Below, one piece after another: positions 31,452-44,559 of a stretch of 50,933 bases of DNA. The position numbers were made by a program, and so were the translations under genes. Origin of the DNA: Mycolicibacter sinensis (GTDB taxonomy: Bacteria > Actinomycetota > Actinomycetes > Mycobacteriales > Mycobacteriaceae); the NCBI RefSeq assembly GCF_001667945.1, contig NZ_LZJK01000128.1, positions 1-50,933 of the forward strand. The letters are read 5' to 3'. Position 1 is the first letter of the stretch. Every line of letters starts with the position of its first letter. Under the pieces are notes generated by a model. It searched no databases, was not told the DNA's origin, and saw only the letters and a program-made list of their open reading frames with translations.

Positions 31452-32597
31452 TCACCGGCCGGCCGGCGCGACGCTGAGGTTCACCCCGGACTTGGCGTCG
31501 AACACCACCACCTTGCCGGCGTCCAGGGCCAGCTCGATCGGCTGCCCGCCGGCCGCCTTCGACGCGGCGGGAACCCGTGCCACGAGTTCGTTTTCGGCCG
31601 ACGTACCGGCCGGCTCGTTCGGGGTGAAGTACAGGTATTTGTCGGCGCCGAGAGATTCGACGAGGTCGACGCGCGCGGAGAACGTGACCGCCCGGTCGCG
31701 CTGGGCGCCGTCGAGCAGCCCGGCGTCGCCGAGATGCTCGGGGCGCACCCCGATGACGACCTCATTGCCGTGCGGCTGGGGATGACGGCCGATCGCGTCG
31801 CGGACCTCCGCGGCCAGCGGGATCTCCCCGAACGCCACTCGCGCGCCGCTCGGGGTCAGCGTGCCGGGGAAGAAGTTCATCGCCGGTGAGCCGACGAATC
31901 CGGCGACAAACAGGTTGGCGGGCCGCTCGTAGAGCTCGTCGGGGGTGCCGATCTGCTGGGCGATCCCACCGTGCATCACCACCACCCGGTCGCCGAGCGT
32001 CATCGCCTCGGTCTGGTCGTGGGTGACGTAGACGGTGGTGGTGCCCAGCCGCCGCTGCAGCCGGGCGATCTCACTGCGCATCTGCACGCGCAGCTTGGCG
32101 TCCAGGTTCGACAGCGGCTCGTCCATCAGGAACGCCTTGGGCTGCCGCACGATTGCCCGCCCCATCGCAACCCGCTGACGCTGCCCACCGGAGAGCTGCG
32201 ACGGCTTGCGATCCAGAAAATCGGTCAGGTCAAGGATTTTGGCGACCTCGGCGACCTTCTCGGCGATCTGCGGCTTCTTCATCTTGGCCAAGGTCAACGG
32301 GAATGCGATGTTGCCGCGCACCGTCATATGCGGGTAGAGGGCATACGACTGAAACACCATCGCGATATCGCGGTCCTTGGGCGCGCGCTCGTTGACGCGT
32401 TCGCCGCCGATGCGCAGCTCCCCCGACGAGATCTCCTCCAGGCCGGCGATCATGTTCAGTGTGGTGGATTTTCCGCAGCCGGACGGGCCCACCAGGATGA
32501 TGAACTCGCCGTCGGCGATGCTCAGCGACAGATCTTTGACCGCCACCGCGCCGTCGGGGTAGCTCTTGGTGATGTGGACGAGTTCGATCTCTGCCAT
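31452..32597 (-). CDS. sugC: Trehalose ABC importer ATPase SugC
   Basis: A 381-residue ATPase of the MalK/UgpC type, counterpart of Rv1238. Walker [10 protein letters not shown] is at residues 37-45, the signature LSGGQ at 135-139, Walker B FLMDE near 156-160, and a C-terminal OB-type regulatory domain follows from about 240. With LpqY, SugA and SugB it recycles trehalose released by mycolic-acid transfer, per studies in M. tuberculosis. Start ATG 4 bp after the sugB stop. Confidence 0.95.
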   Translation of the reverse strand: MAEIELVHITKSYPDGAVAVKDLSLSIADGEFIILVGPSGCGKSTTLNMIAGLEEISSGELRIGGERVNERAPKDRDIAMVFQSYALYPHMTVRGNIAFPLTLAKMKKPQIAEKVAEVAKILDLTDFLDRKPSQLSGGQRQRVAMGRAIVRQPKAFLMDEPLSNLDAKLRVQMRSEIARLQRRLGTTTVYVTHDQTEAMTLGDRVVVMHGGIAQQIGTPDELYERPANLFVAGFVGSPAMNFFPGTLTPSGARVAFGEIPLAAEVRDAIGRHPQPHGNEVVIGVRPEHLGDAGLLDGAQRDRAVTFSARVDLVESLGADKYLYFTPNEPAGTSAENELVARVPAASKAAGGQPIELALDAGKVVVFDAKSGVNLSVAPAGR

Positions 32598-32601
32598 CGG
32601 C

Positions 32602-33425
32602 CTATCCCTTCACCGCGCCGGAGGTCAGTCCCGCCACGATCCGTCGTTGGAAGATTAGAACAAAGATGATGATCGGCACGGTGATCACCATCGCGCCCGC
32701 GGCGATGGAACCGGTCGGTTCCTCGAACTGCGAACTGCCGGTGAAGTTGGCGATCGCCACCGGAGCGGTGATCGAGGCTTTGGTCGCCGTCAGCGACAGC
32801 GCCAACAGCAGGTCGTTCCAGGCGAAGATGAAGACCAGGATCGCCGCGGTGACGATCCCGGGCGCGGCCAGCGGCGCGATCACCTTGCGGAACGCCTGAG
32901 CCGGTGTGGCGCCGTCCATCTTGGCGGCCTTCTCCAGGTCCCACGGAATCTCTTGGAAGAACGCCGAGAGCGTGTAGATCGCCAGCGGTAGCGCGAAGGT
33001 GATGTAGGGGATGATCAATCCCGGCCAGGTGTCGAACAGGCCGGTCGCCCGCTCGATGTTGAAGATCGGTGTCACCAGCGATATCTGGGGAAACATCGCG
33101 ATCAGCAAGGCGGCCCCGACCAGCAGCCGCTTGCCTGCGAAGTCCAGGCGCGCCACCGCGTACGCGGCCATCGCGCCGATCACCACCGCGATCACCGTGG
33201 TGATCAGGCCGATACCGACGGAGTTGATCAGCGCCGACCCGAAGACGTCACCGGCAAAGATGCCGCGGTAGTTGTCCAAAGTCACCGACGACGGAATCAG
33301 CTTGCCGTCCTTGACCGTTGATGTCGGTTTGAGCGACAGCGACAGGATCCACAGCACCGGCACCAGCGCATAGACCACCACGGCCAGGTCGACGATCAGC
33401 CAGGCGGTGCGGCGGCGAAGGTCGG

Positions 33426-33429
<4 letters not shown>
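32602..33429 (-). CDS. sugB: Trehalose ABC importer permease SugB
   Basis: A 275-residue MalG-type permease, counterpart of Rv1237, with six predicted membrane segments. The coupling helix motif [20 protein letters not shown] contains the EAA-loop consensus (xAAxxDGAxxxxxFxxVxxP) near residue 180. The ATG at 33429 overlaps the sugA stop (ATGA). An apparent longer frame upstream is a sugA shadow. Confidence 0.95.
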
Positions 33430-36329
<2,900 letters not shown>

Positions 36330-36399
36330 GGGATTTCTCTCTCCTCGCTCCGGCACGCTAGGGGGCTGTCGGACAACAAGCCGGGCCCGGCGCATCCGC

Positions 36400-36405
36400 T
36401 AGGTT
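36400..36405 (+). promoter_or_regulatory. -10 element TAGGTT, leaderless start of DUF4190 gene
   Basis: TAGGTT ends 7 nt before the ATG at 36413, which favours this start over the TTG at 36404 that would overlap the -10. Confidence 0.55.
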
Positions 36406-36412
36406 GAACAGC

Positions 36413-36994
36413 ATGACAGCTCCCGGCGACGATTCTGGCGAGAATCCCCGAGCCAATACCGACCAACCCTGGACCGACGCCGGTGCATCCGGGCCTGACC
36501 AGGGCGGTTGGCCCTATCCGTCGGGTTTCGATGCCTATCCTCCCTCGACGCCGGGTTACCCGCCGGGCGGATTTCCCCCGCCCCCACCGCCCGGCGGATT
36601 TCCGCCACCCCCACCGGCAGGCGGTTATCCGCCGCCGGGCTACGGCGCACCGGGCGACTATCCCGGCTTTGGCACTGCGCCCGGTTACCCGCCCGGCTAC
36701 GGCTCACCACCCGGCTACCCGCCGGGGGGCTACGGCACGCCCTATCCGGGCGGCTACTTCAATCCGGGCCAGCCGCAGAAGACGAACGTGTTGGCGGTCA
36801 GCTCCCTGGTGGTCGCACTGCTCGGCCTGTTGTTCTGGCCGCTGGGGCTCGCCGGCGCCGTGCTGGGTGTCGTCGCGCTGAGCCAGATCAAGCGGACCGG
36901 TGAGGCCGGTCATGGCATCGCGGTGGCCGGTACCGCCGTCGGCTCCGCTGCGGTGGTGCTCTCGTTCATCCTGGCGATGATCGCCCTGAACTGA
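36413..36994 (+). CDS. DUF4190 membrane protein with Pro/Gly/Tyr-rich N-terminus
   Basis: A 193-residue protein, counterpart of Rv1233c. The first 120 residues are a low-complexity PP-G-Y-PP repeat (for example GYPPGYGSPPGYPPGGYGTP), facing the cytoplasm if the standard topology holds. Two hydrophobic helices with the DUF4190 pattern follow: VLAVSSLVVALLGLLFWPLG and the hydrophobic C-terminus VVLSFILAMIALN, with ALSQIKRTGEAGHGIAVAGT between. Its role is not established. Start taken at 36413 because of the promoter. Convergent with the CitE-like gene, 13 bp apart. Confidence 0.82.
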   Translation: MTAPGDDSGENPRANTDQPWTDAGASGPDQGGWPYPSGFDAYPPSTPGYPPGGFPPPPPPGGFPPPPPAGGYPPPGYGAPGDYPGFGTAPGYPPGYGSPPGYPPGGYGTPYPGGYFNPGQPQKTNVLAVSSLVVALLGLLFWPLGLAGAVLGVVALSQIKRTGEAGHGIAVAGTAVGSAAVVLSFILAMIALN

Positions 36995-37007
36995 TCCGGC
37001 CCAGGGC

Positions 37008-37976
37008 TTAGGCGCTCGGCGGCTCGAACGGCGGTGCCGCACGGCGCATCCCGGCCGCCCGCCCCTTGCCGGCCACCACCAACGCCATCTTGCGGCTGGC
37101 CTCGTCAAGCATCTCGTCGCCGAGCATCACCGCGCCGCGAGCCCCGCCGGCCTGCGAGGTGTGCCAGGCATAGGCCTCCAAGATCAGCTCGGCATGGTCG
37201 TACTCGGCCTGCCGCGGGCTGAAGATCTCGTTGCCGGCCGCGATCTGGTCGGGATGTAGCACCCATTTGCCGTCAAAACCAAGAGCGGCCGAACGCCCCG
37301 CCACCCGGCGGAACGCCTCGACGTCGCGGACCTTCAGATAGGGCCCGTCGACGGCGGCGATCCCATGGGCGCGGGCGGCGACCAGGATCGTCATCAGCAC
37401 GTGGTGGTAGGCGTCGCCCTCGGTGTATCCCTCGGGCTGCTCGCCGACCTCCAGGGTACGGGTGTTGAGGCTGGCCATCAGGTCGGCCGGGCCCAGCACC
37501 AGCGCCTGCACCCGCGGTGCGGCGGCGATGGCGTTGATGTTGGTCAGCCCGCGGGCGTCCTCGATCTGGGCGTCGATGCCGATCTGCCCGACCGGCAGGC
37601 CATGCACCGTCTCCAACTGGGTCAACAGCAGGTCGAGGGCCTGCACGTGGGAGGCGTCGGAGACCTTGGGCAGCACCACGACGTCAAGGCGCGCGCCGGC
37701 GGCGCCGACGGCCGAGACCACCTGGATCAGGTCGGCGTGGGTCCACGGCGTGGTCCAGTCGTTGACCCGCACCCCCAGTAGCGGCGCCGTCCAGCCGCCC
37801 GCAGTGAGCGCGTCGGCCACCTGCGCGCGGGCCTGCTCCTTGGCGGCCGGAGCGACGGCGTCCTCCAAATCGAGGAAGACCTCGTCGGCGGGCAGACCCT
37901 TGGCCTTGTCGATCATCTTCTGGCTGCTGCCGGGTACCGACAGGCAGGTACGGCGGGGGCGATATGCGTTGGTCAC
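37008..37976 (-). CDS. HpcH/HpaI (CitE-like) CoA-ester lyase
   Basis: A 322-residue protein of the citrate lyase beta/L-malyl-CoA lyase family. It shows CLSVPGSSQKMIDKAK, DEVFLDLEDAVAP with the first metal acid, LPKVSDASHVQALDL, AQIEDARGLTNINAI with the second metal Glu, LGPADLMASL and GFDGKWVLHPDQI. It lacks CitC/CitF neighbours, so a stand-alone malyl-CoA, beta-methylmalyl-CoA or citramalyl-CoA lyase is more likely than citrate lyase. GTG start with AGGAG 11 nt upstream. Not in the M. tuberculosis Rv1232c-Rv1233c interval I recall. Confidence 0.85.
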   Translation of the reverse strand: MTNAYRPRRTCLSVPGSSQKMIDKAKGLPADEVFLDLEDAVAPAAKEQARAQVADALTAGGWTAPLLGVRVNDWTTPWTHADLIQVVSAVGAAGARLDVVVLPKVSDASHVQALDLLLTQLETVHGLPVGQIGIDAQIEDARGLTNINAIAAAPRVQALVLGPADLMASLNTRTLEVGEQPEGYTEGDAYHHVLMTILVAARAHGIAAVDGPYLKVRDVEAFRRVAGRSAALGFDGKWVLHPDQIAAGNEIFSPRQAEYDHAELILEAYAWHTSQAGGARGAVMLGDEMLDEASRKMALVVAGKGRAAGMRRAAPPFEPPSA

Positions 37977-37987
37977 CTAAACACTCC

Positions 37988-37993
37988 TACCCT
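37988..37993 (+). promoter_or_regulatory. -10 element TACCCT, leaderless start of MgtE-like gene
   Basis: TACCCT ends 7 nt before the ATG at 38001. On the opposite strand the same bases are part of the ribosome-site region of the divergent CitE-like gene. Confidence 0.55.
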
Positions 37994-38000
37994 TTCAACC

Positions 38001-39299
38001 ATGGCGTCGAGCAACAGGGTTTACGCAGCGCGGCTCGCGCGGATGCTGGTGCTAGGCCCGTTCGGTGAATCCGTTGGGCGGGTCCGCGACGTCGTGCTCA
38101 GTCTCAGCATCGTGCGCCAGCAGCCGCGTGTCCTGGGGCTGGTCGTCGAATTACCCACGCGCAGAAGAATTTTCGTGCCGATTCTGCGGGTTGCGGCGAT
38201 CGAGCCCAACGGGGTCACCCTCAACACCGGAACAGTGTCGCTGCGCAAGTTCAACCAGCGGCCCGGTGAGGTGCTGGCACTGGGGCAGGTTCTCGACACC
38301 AAGGTCCGGGTCACCGATCCCGAGCTGCCGGAGCTGGCCGGCGTCGACGTGACCATCACCGATCTGGCCATCGAGCAGAGCCGCACCCGTGACTGGCTGG
38401 TGACCCGCATCGCGGTGCGGCACTCGCGGCGGCTGGGCCGGCGCGCTGCCGTGCACATCGTGGACTGGCACAACGTACAAGGCCTGACCCCGTCCGCGTT
38501 GGCCATGCCCGGCCAGGACGTGGCCCAATTGCTGCAGCAGTTCGAGGGCTGGCGTCCGATCGAGGTCGCCGACGCCATCCGCGAGCTGCCGCCCAAGCGC
38601 CGCTACGAGGTGATCAACGCGCTGGACAACGCGCGGCTGGCCGACATCCTGCAGGAGCTGCCGGAGGAGCGCCAGGCCGCCGTGCTGGGTCAGCTGGGCA
38701 CCGAACGCGCCGCCGACGTGCTGGAGGAGATGGATCCCGACGACGCCGCGGACCTGCTGGGTGCGATGAACCCCACCGAGGCCGAGGCGCTGTTGGCGCG
38801 GATGGACCCCGACGACTCCGACCCGGTCCGCCGCCTGCTGGAGCACTCCCCCGATACCGCGGGCGGGTTGATGACCTCCAACCCGGTGGTGCTGACCGCC
38901 GACACCTCGGTCGCTGAGGCACTGGCCCGGGTGCGCGACCCGGACCTCACCCCGGCGCTGTCGTCGCTGGTGTTCGTGACCCGAGCCCCCACCGCCACCC
39001 CGACCGGCCACTACCTGGGCTGCGTTCCACTGCAGCGGCTGCTGCGGGTGCCCCCGGCCGAACTCATCGGCGGGTTCGTCGATTCGGACCTGCCGGCGCT
39101 GAACCCGGAGGTGTCGTTGGCCGAGCTGACCCGCTACTTCGCCGCCTACAATCTGGTCTGCGGGCCGGTGCTCGACGAACAGAATCACCTGCTGGGCGCG
39201 GTGACGGTCGACGACGTGCTGGATCACCTGCTGCCGCGCGATTGGCGTGAAACCCCCGAGCCGAACCTGGGGCCGAAACTCGCCGGGAGGCCGTCGTGA
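38001..39299 (+). CDS. MgtE N-domain/CBS protein without channel (Rv1232c-like)
   Basis: A 432-residue soluble protein. A PRC-barrel-like N-terminus covers about residues 1-125. An MgtE N-type helical domain follows at about 170-285 (DIRELPPKRRYEVINALDNA-like repeats, EMDPDDAADLLGAMNPTEAEALL). A CBS pair lies at about 290-410, ending VTVDDVLDHLLP. The five membrane helices of true MgtE are missing, so it is likely a Mg2+ sensor or partner rather than a transporter; this is inference. Followed directly by a DUF1003 membrane gene (GTGA overlap). Confidence 0.83.
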   Translation: MASSNRVYAARLARMLVLGPFGESVGRVRDVVLSLSIVRQQPRVLGLVVELPTRRRIFVPILRVAAIEPNGVTLNTGTVSLRKFNQRPGEVLALGQVLDTKVRVTDPELPELAGVDVTITDLAIEQSRTRDWLVTRIAVRHSRRLGRRAAVHIVDWHNVQGLTPSALAMPGQDVAQLLQQFEGWRPIEVADAIRELPPKRRYEVINALDNARLADILQELPEERQAAVLGQLGTERAADVLEEMDPDDAADLLGAMNPTEAEALLARMDPDDSDPVRRLLEHSPDTAGGLMTSNPVVLTADTSVAEALARVRDPDLTPALSSLVFVTRAPTATPTGHYLGCVPLQRLLRVPPAELIGGFVDSDLPALNPEVSLAELTRYFAAYNLVCGPVLDEQNHLLGAVTVDDVLDHLLPRDWRETPEPNLGPKLAGRPS

Positions 39300-39838
39300 C
39301 CGACCGCTCGTCATCGCAGCGGCTCTCCACGCCGCGAACGTCGCGGCTGCCCAGCCTGCGGCTGGATCCCGACGCGCTGGGCCGGTTCACCGAGTCGGTG
39401 GCGCGGTTCTTCGGCACCGGCCGCTACTTGGCCATCCAGACCGTGCTGGTGGTGGGATGGATTCTGCTGAACGTCTACGCGGTCAGCTTCCGCTGGGACC
39501 CGTACCCGTTCATCCTGCTCAACCTGGCGTTTTCCACCCAGGCCGCCTACGCCGCCCCGCTGATCCTGCTGGCCCAGAACCGGCAGGAGAACCGCGACCG
39601 GGTCAGCCTGGACGAAGACCGCCGCCGGGCCGCGCAGACCAAGGCCGACACCGAGTACCTGGCCCGGGAACTGGCGTCGTTGCGGTTGGCGGTCGGTGAG
39701 GTCGCCACCCGCGATTACCTGCACCATGAGCTCGAGCGGGTCCGGGAACTGCTCGAGGAGATGCGACCCCAGCCTGACCGCGCCACTTCCGAGTCCGCAC
39801 CCGGCCGGCCGGCTTTACCCCGTGACGGACGGGCATAA
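39296..39838 (+). CDS. DUF1003 membrane protein (Rv1231c-like)
   Basis: A 180-residue DUF1003 protein. Two membrane helices (YLAIQTVLVVGWILLNVYAV and PFILLNLAFSTQAAYAAPLI) enclose the conserved WDPYPF turn; LLAQNRQENRDR is the family's cytoplasmic motif. A coiled-coil tail covers about residues 100-160. GTG at 39296 overlaps the preceding stop, so this pair may form a membrane complex: sensor plus membrane partner. Function is not known. Confidence 0.85.
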   Translation: MTDRSSSQRLSTPRTSRLPSLRLDPDALGRFTESVARFFGTGRYLAIQTVLVVGWILLNVYAVSFRWDPYPFILLNLAFSTQAAYAAPLILLAQNRQENRDRVSLDEDRRRAAQTKADTEYLARELASLRLAVGEVATRDYLHHELERVRELLEEMRPQPDRATSESAPGRPALPRDGRA

Positions 39839-39868
39839 CCGGCACCAGCGAGACCAGTGTTGGGTATG

Positions 39869-39882
39869 GTGACCTAGTTCAC
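39869..39882. promoter_or_regulatory. Candidate CRP (Rv3676-type) site GTGA-N6-TCAC
   Basis: The core GTGACCTAGTTCAC is a perfect GTGA-N6-TCAC palindrome, the CRP half-site arrangement, 66 nt before the transglycosylase start. The outer T and A of the full consensus are G here. Confidence 0.4.
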
Positions 39883-39899
39883 GAAGCCGACGCGGCTTC
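39883..39899. repeat. Short hairpin GAAGCC-N5-GGCTTC
   Basis: Perfect 6-bp arms directly after the CRP-like site. It may be part of the transglycosylase leader or a terminator of the DUF1003 gene. Confidence 0.35.
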
Positions 39900-39947
39900 A
39901 CCGAGGCTTTAGCCACTGCTTTAGCGAGACGGACAAGGGACGGTCGA

Positions 39948-41279
39948 GTGCCTTCAGGGGGCGGCGCAGCCGAGCACCGGTCCCGCGCGGCCAGATGCCG
40001 GCGGGCGGTCCGCGCTGCGCTGCGCCCCGCGTTCGGCCTGACGTTCATCACCCCGCTCGTGTTCGCCGGCGCCGTGGGCGCCACACCGCGCTCCCCGTCC
40101 ACCTCGCTCCCCCTGCGCAACGCCGCGGTGACCCCGCTGGCGGCCGCCGTGAACACCGGCCCCTCCGGCCATTCCTCGGGCCCGGCCGTCGTCGCGGTGC
40201 AGCGTCCCCAGCCGAACCTGCGGGTGGCGGCGGGCGCCCCGTCGGCGCCACCGGCGGCCGTGGTCTACGCGCCGGGCACGCTGGGCATCCCCAAGACCGC
40301 GCTGGCGGCCTACCGCAATGCCGAACACCAGATGGCCGTCGCCGCCCCCGACTGCGGCATCAGCTGGAATCTGCTGGCCGGCATCGGGCGCATCGAGTCG
40401 GGGCACGCCAACGGCGGCGCCACCGACGCCCGCGGCACCGTGCTGCAGCCGATCTACGGGCCGACGCTGGACGGTTCGCTGCCGGGAAACGAAGTCGTCG
40501 TGGCCAGTAGTGCCCCCGGGCGGGTCGTCTACGCCCGCGCCATGGGGCCGATGCAGTTCCTGCCCGGAACCTGGTCGCGCTACGCCGCCGACGGTGACGG
40601 CGACGGCAAGGCGGACCCGCAGAACGTCTTCGACGCAACGCTGGCAGCAGCGCGCTATCTGTGCAGCGGCGGCCTCAACCTGCGGGAGCAGTCGCAGGTC
40701 TTGACCGCGATCCTGCGCTACAACAACTCGATGGCCTATGCGGAGAACGTGATGGGCTGGGCTGCGGCCTACGCCACCGGGGTGGCTCCGGTGGATCTGC
40801 CTCCGATCATCGGTCCGGCACCGCCGATCGCGGACCTGCACCTCGAACACCTGGAGCACCCCGAGGGCCTCGGGCCGGAGTCGATCAGTTTGCACGGCTT
40901 GTCTCCGGTCCATGAGACCGCGGGATCCGCCCTGATCGACCTGGGCCAGTCGAGCATGGACACCCAGCTGGCCAACCTGCCCTGGCTCCCGCCGTGGATG
41001 AGCTCCAACGAGCCGCAGCTGCCGCGTCCCTCGGCCGCCTGCCGGATGATCTGCCTCGAGCCGCAGGCCGGGACGACCCCGGCGGCACCGCCCGGCGCCG
41101 TCCCACCGGCCCCGTACGCGCAGGCCCCGATCGCTCCGCCGGAGGCGCCGCCGGCGCCGATGCCGCCGTACGCCGTCGCGCCCGCGCTGCCAGCACCCGC
41201 GGACGCGTCACCGGAGCTGCCGCCTGCGGCCCCAGCAGCCGCGCCGCCGGAGGCGCCGCAAGCAGGCCCGCCGGCCTGA
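39948..41279 (+). CDS. Lytic murein transglycosylase (Rv1230c-like), secreted or membrane-anchored
   Basis: A 443-residue protein. The N-terminal hydrophobic stretch FGLTFITPLVFAGAVGATP (about residues 28-46) is a signal or anchor. The SLT domain lies at about 130-290: GISWNLLAGIGRIESGHANG carries the catalytic Glu, then MGPMQFLPGTWSRYAADGDG, DPQNVFDATLAAARYLCSGG and AILRYNNSMAYAENVMGW. DGDGDGKAD resembles a Ca-binding loop. A Pro/Ala-rich tail of about 100 residues may span the wall. It cleaves peptidoglycan glycan strands. GTG at 39948 has AAGGGACGG upstream. Confidence 0.85.
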   Translation: MPSGGGAAEHRSRAARCRRAVRAALRPAFGLTFITPLVFAGAVGATPRSPSTSLPLRNAAVTPLAAAVNTGPSGHSSGPAVVAVQRPQPNLRVAAGAPSAPPAAVVYAPGTLGIPKTALAAYRNAEHQMAVAAPDCGISWNLLAGIGRIESGHANGGATDARGTVLQPIYGPTLDGSLPGNEVVVASSAPGRVVYARAMGPMQFLPGTWSRYAADGDGDGKADPQNVFDATLAAARYLCSGGLNLREQSQVLTAILRYNNSMAYAENVMGWAAAYATGVAPVDLPPIIGPAPPIADLHLEHLEHPEGLGPESISLHGLSPVHETAGSALIDLGQSSMDTQLANLPWLPPWMSSNEPQLPRPSAACRMICLEPQAGTTPAAPPGAVPPAPYAQAPIAPPEAPPAPMPPYAVAPALPAPADASPELPPAAPAAAPPEAPQAGPPA

Positions 41280-41309
41280 CCGAGATCGCAGGCGGGGGCT
41301 GGCGCCCAC

Positions 41310-41315
41310 TAGACT
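41310..41315 (+). promoter_or_regulatory. mrp: -10 element TAGACT, leaderless start of mrp
   Basis: TAGACT ends 8 nt before the ATG at 41324. No ribosome site precedes the ATG. Confidence 0.5.
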
Positions 41316-41323
41316 CGTCTTCG

Positions 41324-42481
41324 ATGTCCAAGACACAAGACGACGACACCGCCGCCCTGCACGACGCGATCTACGCCGCGCTGGGCACCGTGTTGGACCC
41401 CGACATTCAGCGTCCGATCACCGAGCTGGGCATGGTCAAAAGCATCGAGATCGCTGAGGACCACAGCGTGCACGTCACGATCTACCTGACGATCGCCGGC
41501 TGTCCGATGAAGACCGAGATCACCAACATGGTGACCCGCGCGATCAACGACGTGCCCGGCACCGGCCCGGTCAAGGTGAGCCTGGACGTGTTCAGCGACG
41601 AGCAGCGCGCCGAGCTGCGCAAACAGCTGCGTGGCGACGCCAAGGAGCCGGTGATCCCGTTCGCGCAGCCGGGTTCGCTGACCAAGGTGTACGCGATCGC
41701 CTCGGGCAAGGGCGGGGTCGGAAAGTCCAGTGTCACAGTCAATCTGGCTGTCGCACTGGCCGAGCGCGGCCTGTCGGTCGGGGTGCTCGATGCCGACATC
41801 TACGGCCACTCGGTGCCGCGGATGATGGGCGTCACCGCACTGCCGACCCAAGTGGACTCGATGATCATGCCGCCGATCGGATACGGCGTGAAGGTGATCT
41901 CGATCGCGATGTTCACCAAGGGCAACACTCCGGTGGTCTGGCGCGGCCCGATGCTGCACCGGGCGTTGCAGCAATTCCTCGCCGATGTCTACTGGGGCGA
42001 CCTGGATGTGCTGCTGCTCGACCTACCGCCGGGCACCGGGGACATCGCCATCTCGGTGGCCCAGTTGGTTCCCCCGGCCGAGATCCTGGTGGTGACGACC
42101 CCGCAGCAGGCCGCCGCGGAGGTGGCCGAGCGGGCCGGGGCGATCGCCCTGCAGACCCGCCAGCAGGTGGTCGGTGTGGTGGAGAACATGGCCGGGCTGG
42201 CGATGCCCGACGGGTCCACCATGCACCTGTTCGGCGAGGGCGGTGGCGAGCGGGTCGCCGAGCGGCTGACCCGGGCGATGGGCCGCGACGTGCCGCTGCT
42301 GGGTCAGGTGCCGATCGACAGTGAGATGGTGACCGGCGGCGACTCCGGGTCCCCGGTGGTGCTCACCCCGGACTCGGCGGCCGGCAAGGAACTGCGCCGG
42401 ATCGCTGATCAGCTGGCCACCCGTGGACGCGGGCTGGTCGGGATGTCGCTGGGACTGAACACCGGCAGCACCCGGCGCTGA
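41324..42481 (+). CDS. mrp: Iron-sulfur cluster carrier ATPase Mrp/ApbC
   Basis: A 385-residue P-loop ATPase of the Mrp/NBP35 family, counterpart of Rv1229c. An N-terminal MIP18/DUF59 domain covers residues 10-85 (YLTIAGCPMKTEITNMVTRA). The deviant Walker A ASGKGGVGKSS is at about 127-136, VGVLDADIYGHSVPRMMG is switch I, and LLLDLPPGTGD is Walker B. I see no conserved CxxC pair near the C-terminus that would bind an Fe-S cluster, so this is the bacterial form without it. It delivers Fe-S clusters to target proteins. Start fixed by the -10 element. Confidence 0.92.
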   Translation: MSKTQDDDTAALHDAIYAALGTVLDPDIQRPITELGMVKSIEIAEDHSVHVTIYLTIAGCPMKTEITNMVTRAINDVPGTGPVKVSLDVFSDEQRAELRKQLRGDAKEPVIPFAQPGSLTKVYAIASGKGGVGKSSVTVNLAVALAERGLSVGVLDADIYGHSVPRMMGVTALPTQVDSMIMPPIGYGVKVISIAMFTKGNTPVVWRGPMLHRALQQFLADVYWGDLDVLLLDLPPGTGDIAISVAQLVPPAEILVVTTPQQAAAEVAERAGAIALQTRQQVVGVVENMAGLAMPDGSTMHLFGEGGGERVAERLTRAMGRDVPLLGQVPIDSEMVTGGDSGSPVVLTPDSAAGKELRRIADQLATRGRGLVGMSLGLNTGSTRR

Positions 42482-42506
42482 ACCTCTTGCGCCGCATCGC
42501 GGTCTT

Positions 42507-42567
42507 CGCGAGAGTGAAACCCTGCAGCAAAAGTGCGAGTGCGCACCTGCGTGAGTTCAATCTCGCG
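42507..42567. terminator. Bidirectional terminator with nested hairpins
   Basis: Outer arms CGCGAGAGTGAA (42507-42518) and TTCAATCTCGCG (42556-42567) pair at 11 of 12; an inner hairpin GTGCG-AGTG-CGCAC lies at 42533-42546. It sits between the convergent mrp and tatB genes. Confidence 0.55.
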
Positions 42568-42581
42568 GCGTCGCCAGCGGC

Positions 42582-42965
42582 TCAGGTCGCGTCGGCGTCG
42601 AACGGGGCGGGCCCGGTGAGCTTGGGGGCCGCGATCGGCGCCGGTACCGCGGCGCGCGGATCTTCGGCCAAGGAACTGACCGCGGTGAACAGCGAGTCGT
42701 CTCCGTCGAGGAGATGCTTGGTCAGCGCCGCCCGCGGAGTCATCCCGCGAAGCTTCTGCAATTCGCTCAGCGGGACGCGCAGGTCATCGAACTCCGGGCC
42801 CATCTCGGCGCGCAGTTGATCGGTGGCGCTGGTGACGTACTCGCGGGCCTGACGCAGCGCGTTGGCGGTCCATCGGATCGCCCCCGGCAGCCGCTCCGGG
42901 CCCAGGATCACCAACCCGACCACCACGAGGACCAGCATCTCCCCCCAGCCGACATTGGCGAACAT
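42582..42965 (-). CDS. tatB: Twin-arginine translocase subunit TatB
   Basis: A 127-residue TatB, counterpart of Rv1224. One N-terminal membrane helix ([20 protein letters not shown], about 7-26) with the Glu-Pro hinge, then a long amphipathic helix ([20 protein letters not shown]). It forms the substrate-receptor complex with TatC; tatA and tatC are not in this window. ATG start, 11 bp downstream of the htrA stop, so it is the last gene of the sigE-rseA-htrA-tatB cluster. Confidence 0.93.
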   Translation of the reverse strand: MFANVGWGEMLVLVVVGLVILGPERLPGAIRWTANALRQAREYVTSATDQLRAEMGPEFDDLRVPLSELQKLRGMTPRAALTKHLLDGDDSLFTAVSSLAEDPRAAVPAPIAAPKLTGPAPFDADAT

Positions 42966-42976
42966 CAGCCGAACAT

Positions 42977-44476
<1,500 letters not shown>

Positions 44477-44559
44477 CTATTCCTCTTCCGGTCCCGCGTC
44501 GGCTTCCAGGCGCCGCAACCGAAGCGCTACTGGCGCGCTGGCGCCGCATCGCATCCACC

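Noticed and set aside
39839..39947. c-di-AMP (ydaO) riboswitch before the transglycosylase
   Set aside because: The gap is only 109 bp and I could not find the conserved core; a CRP-like site fits better.
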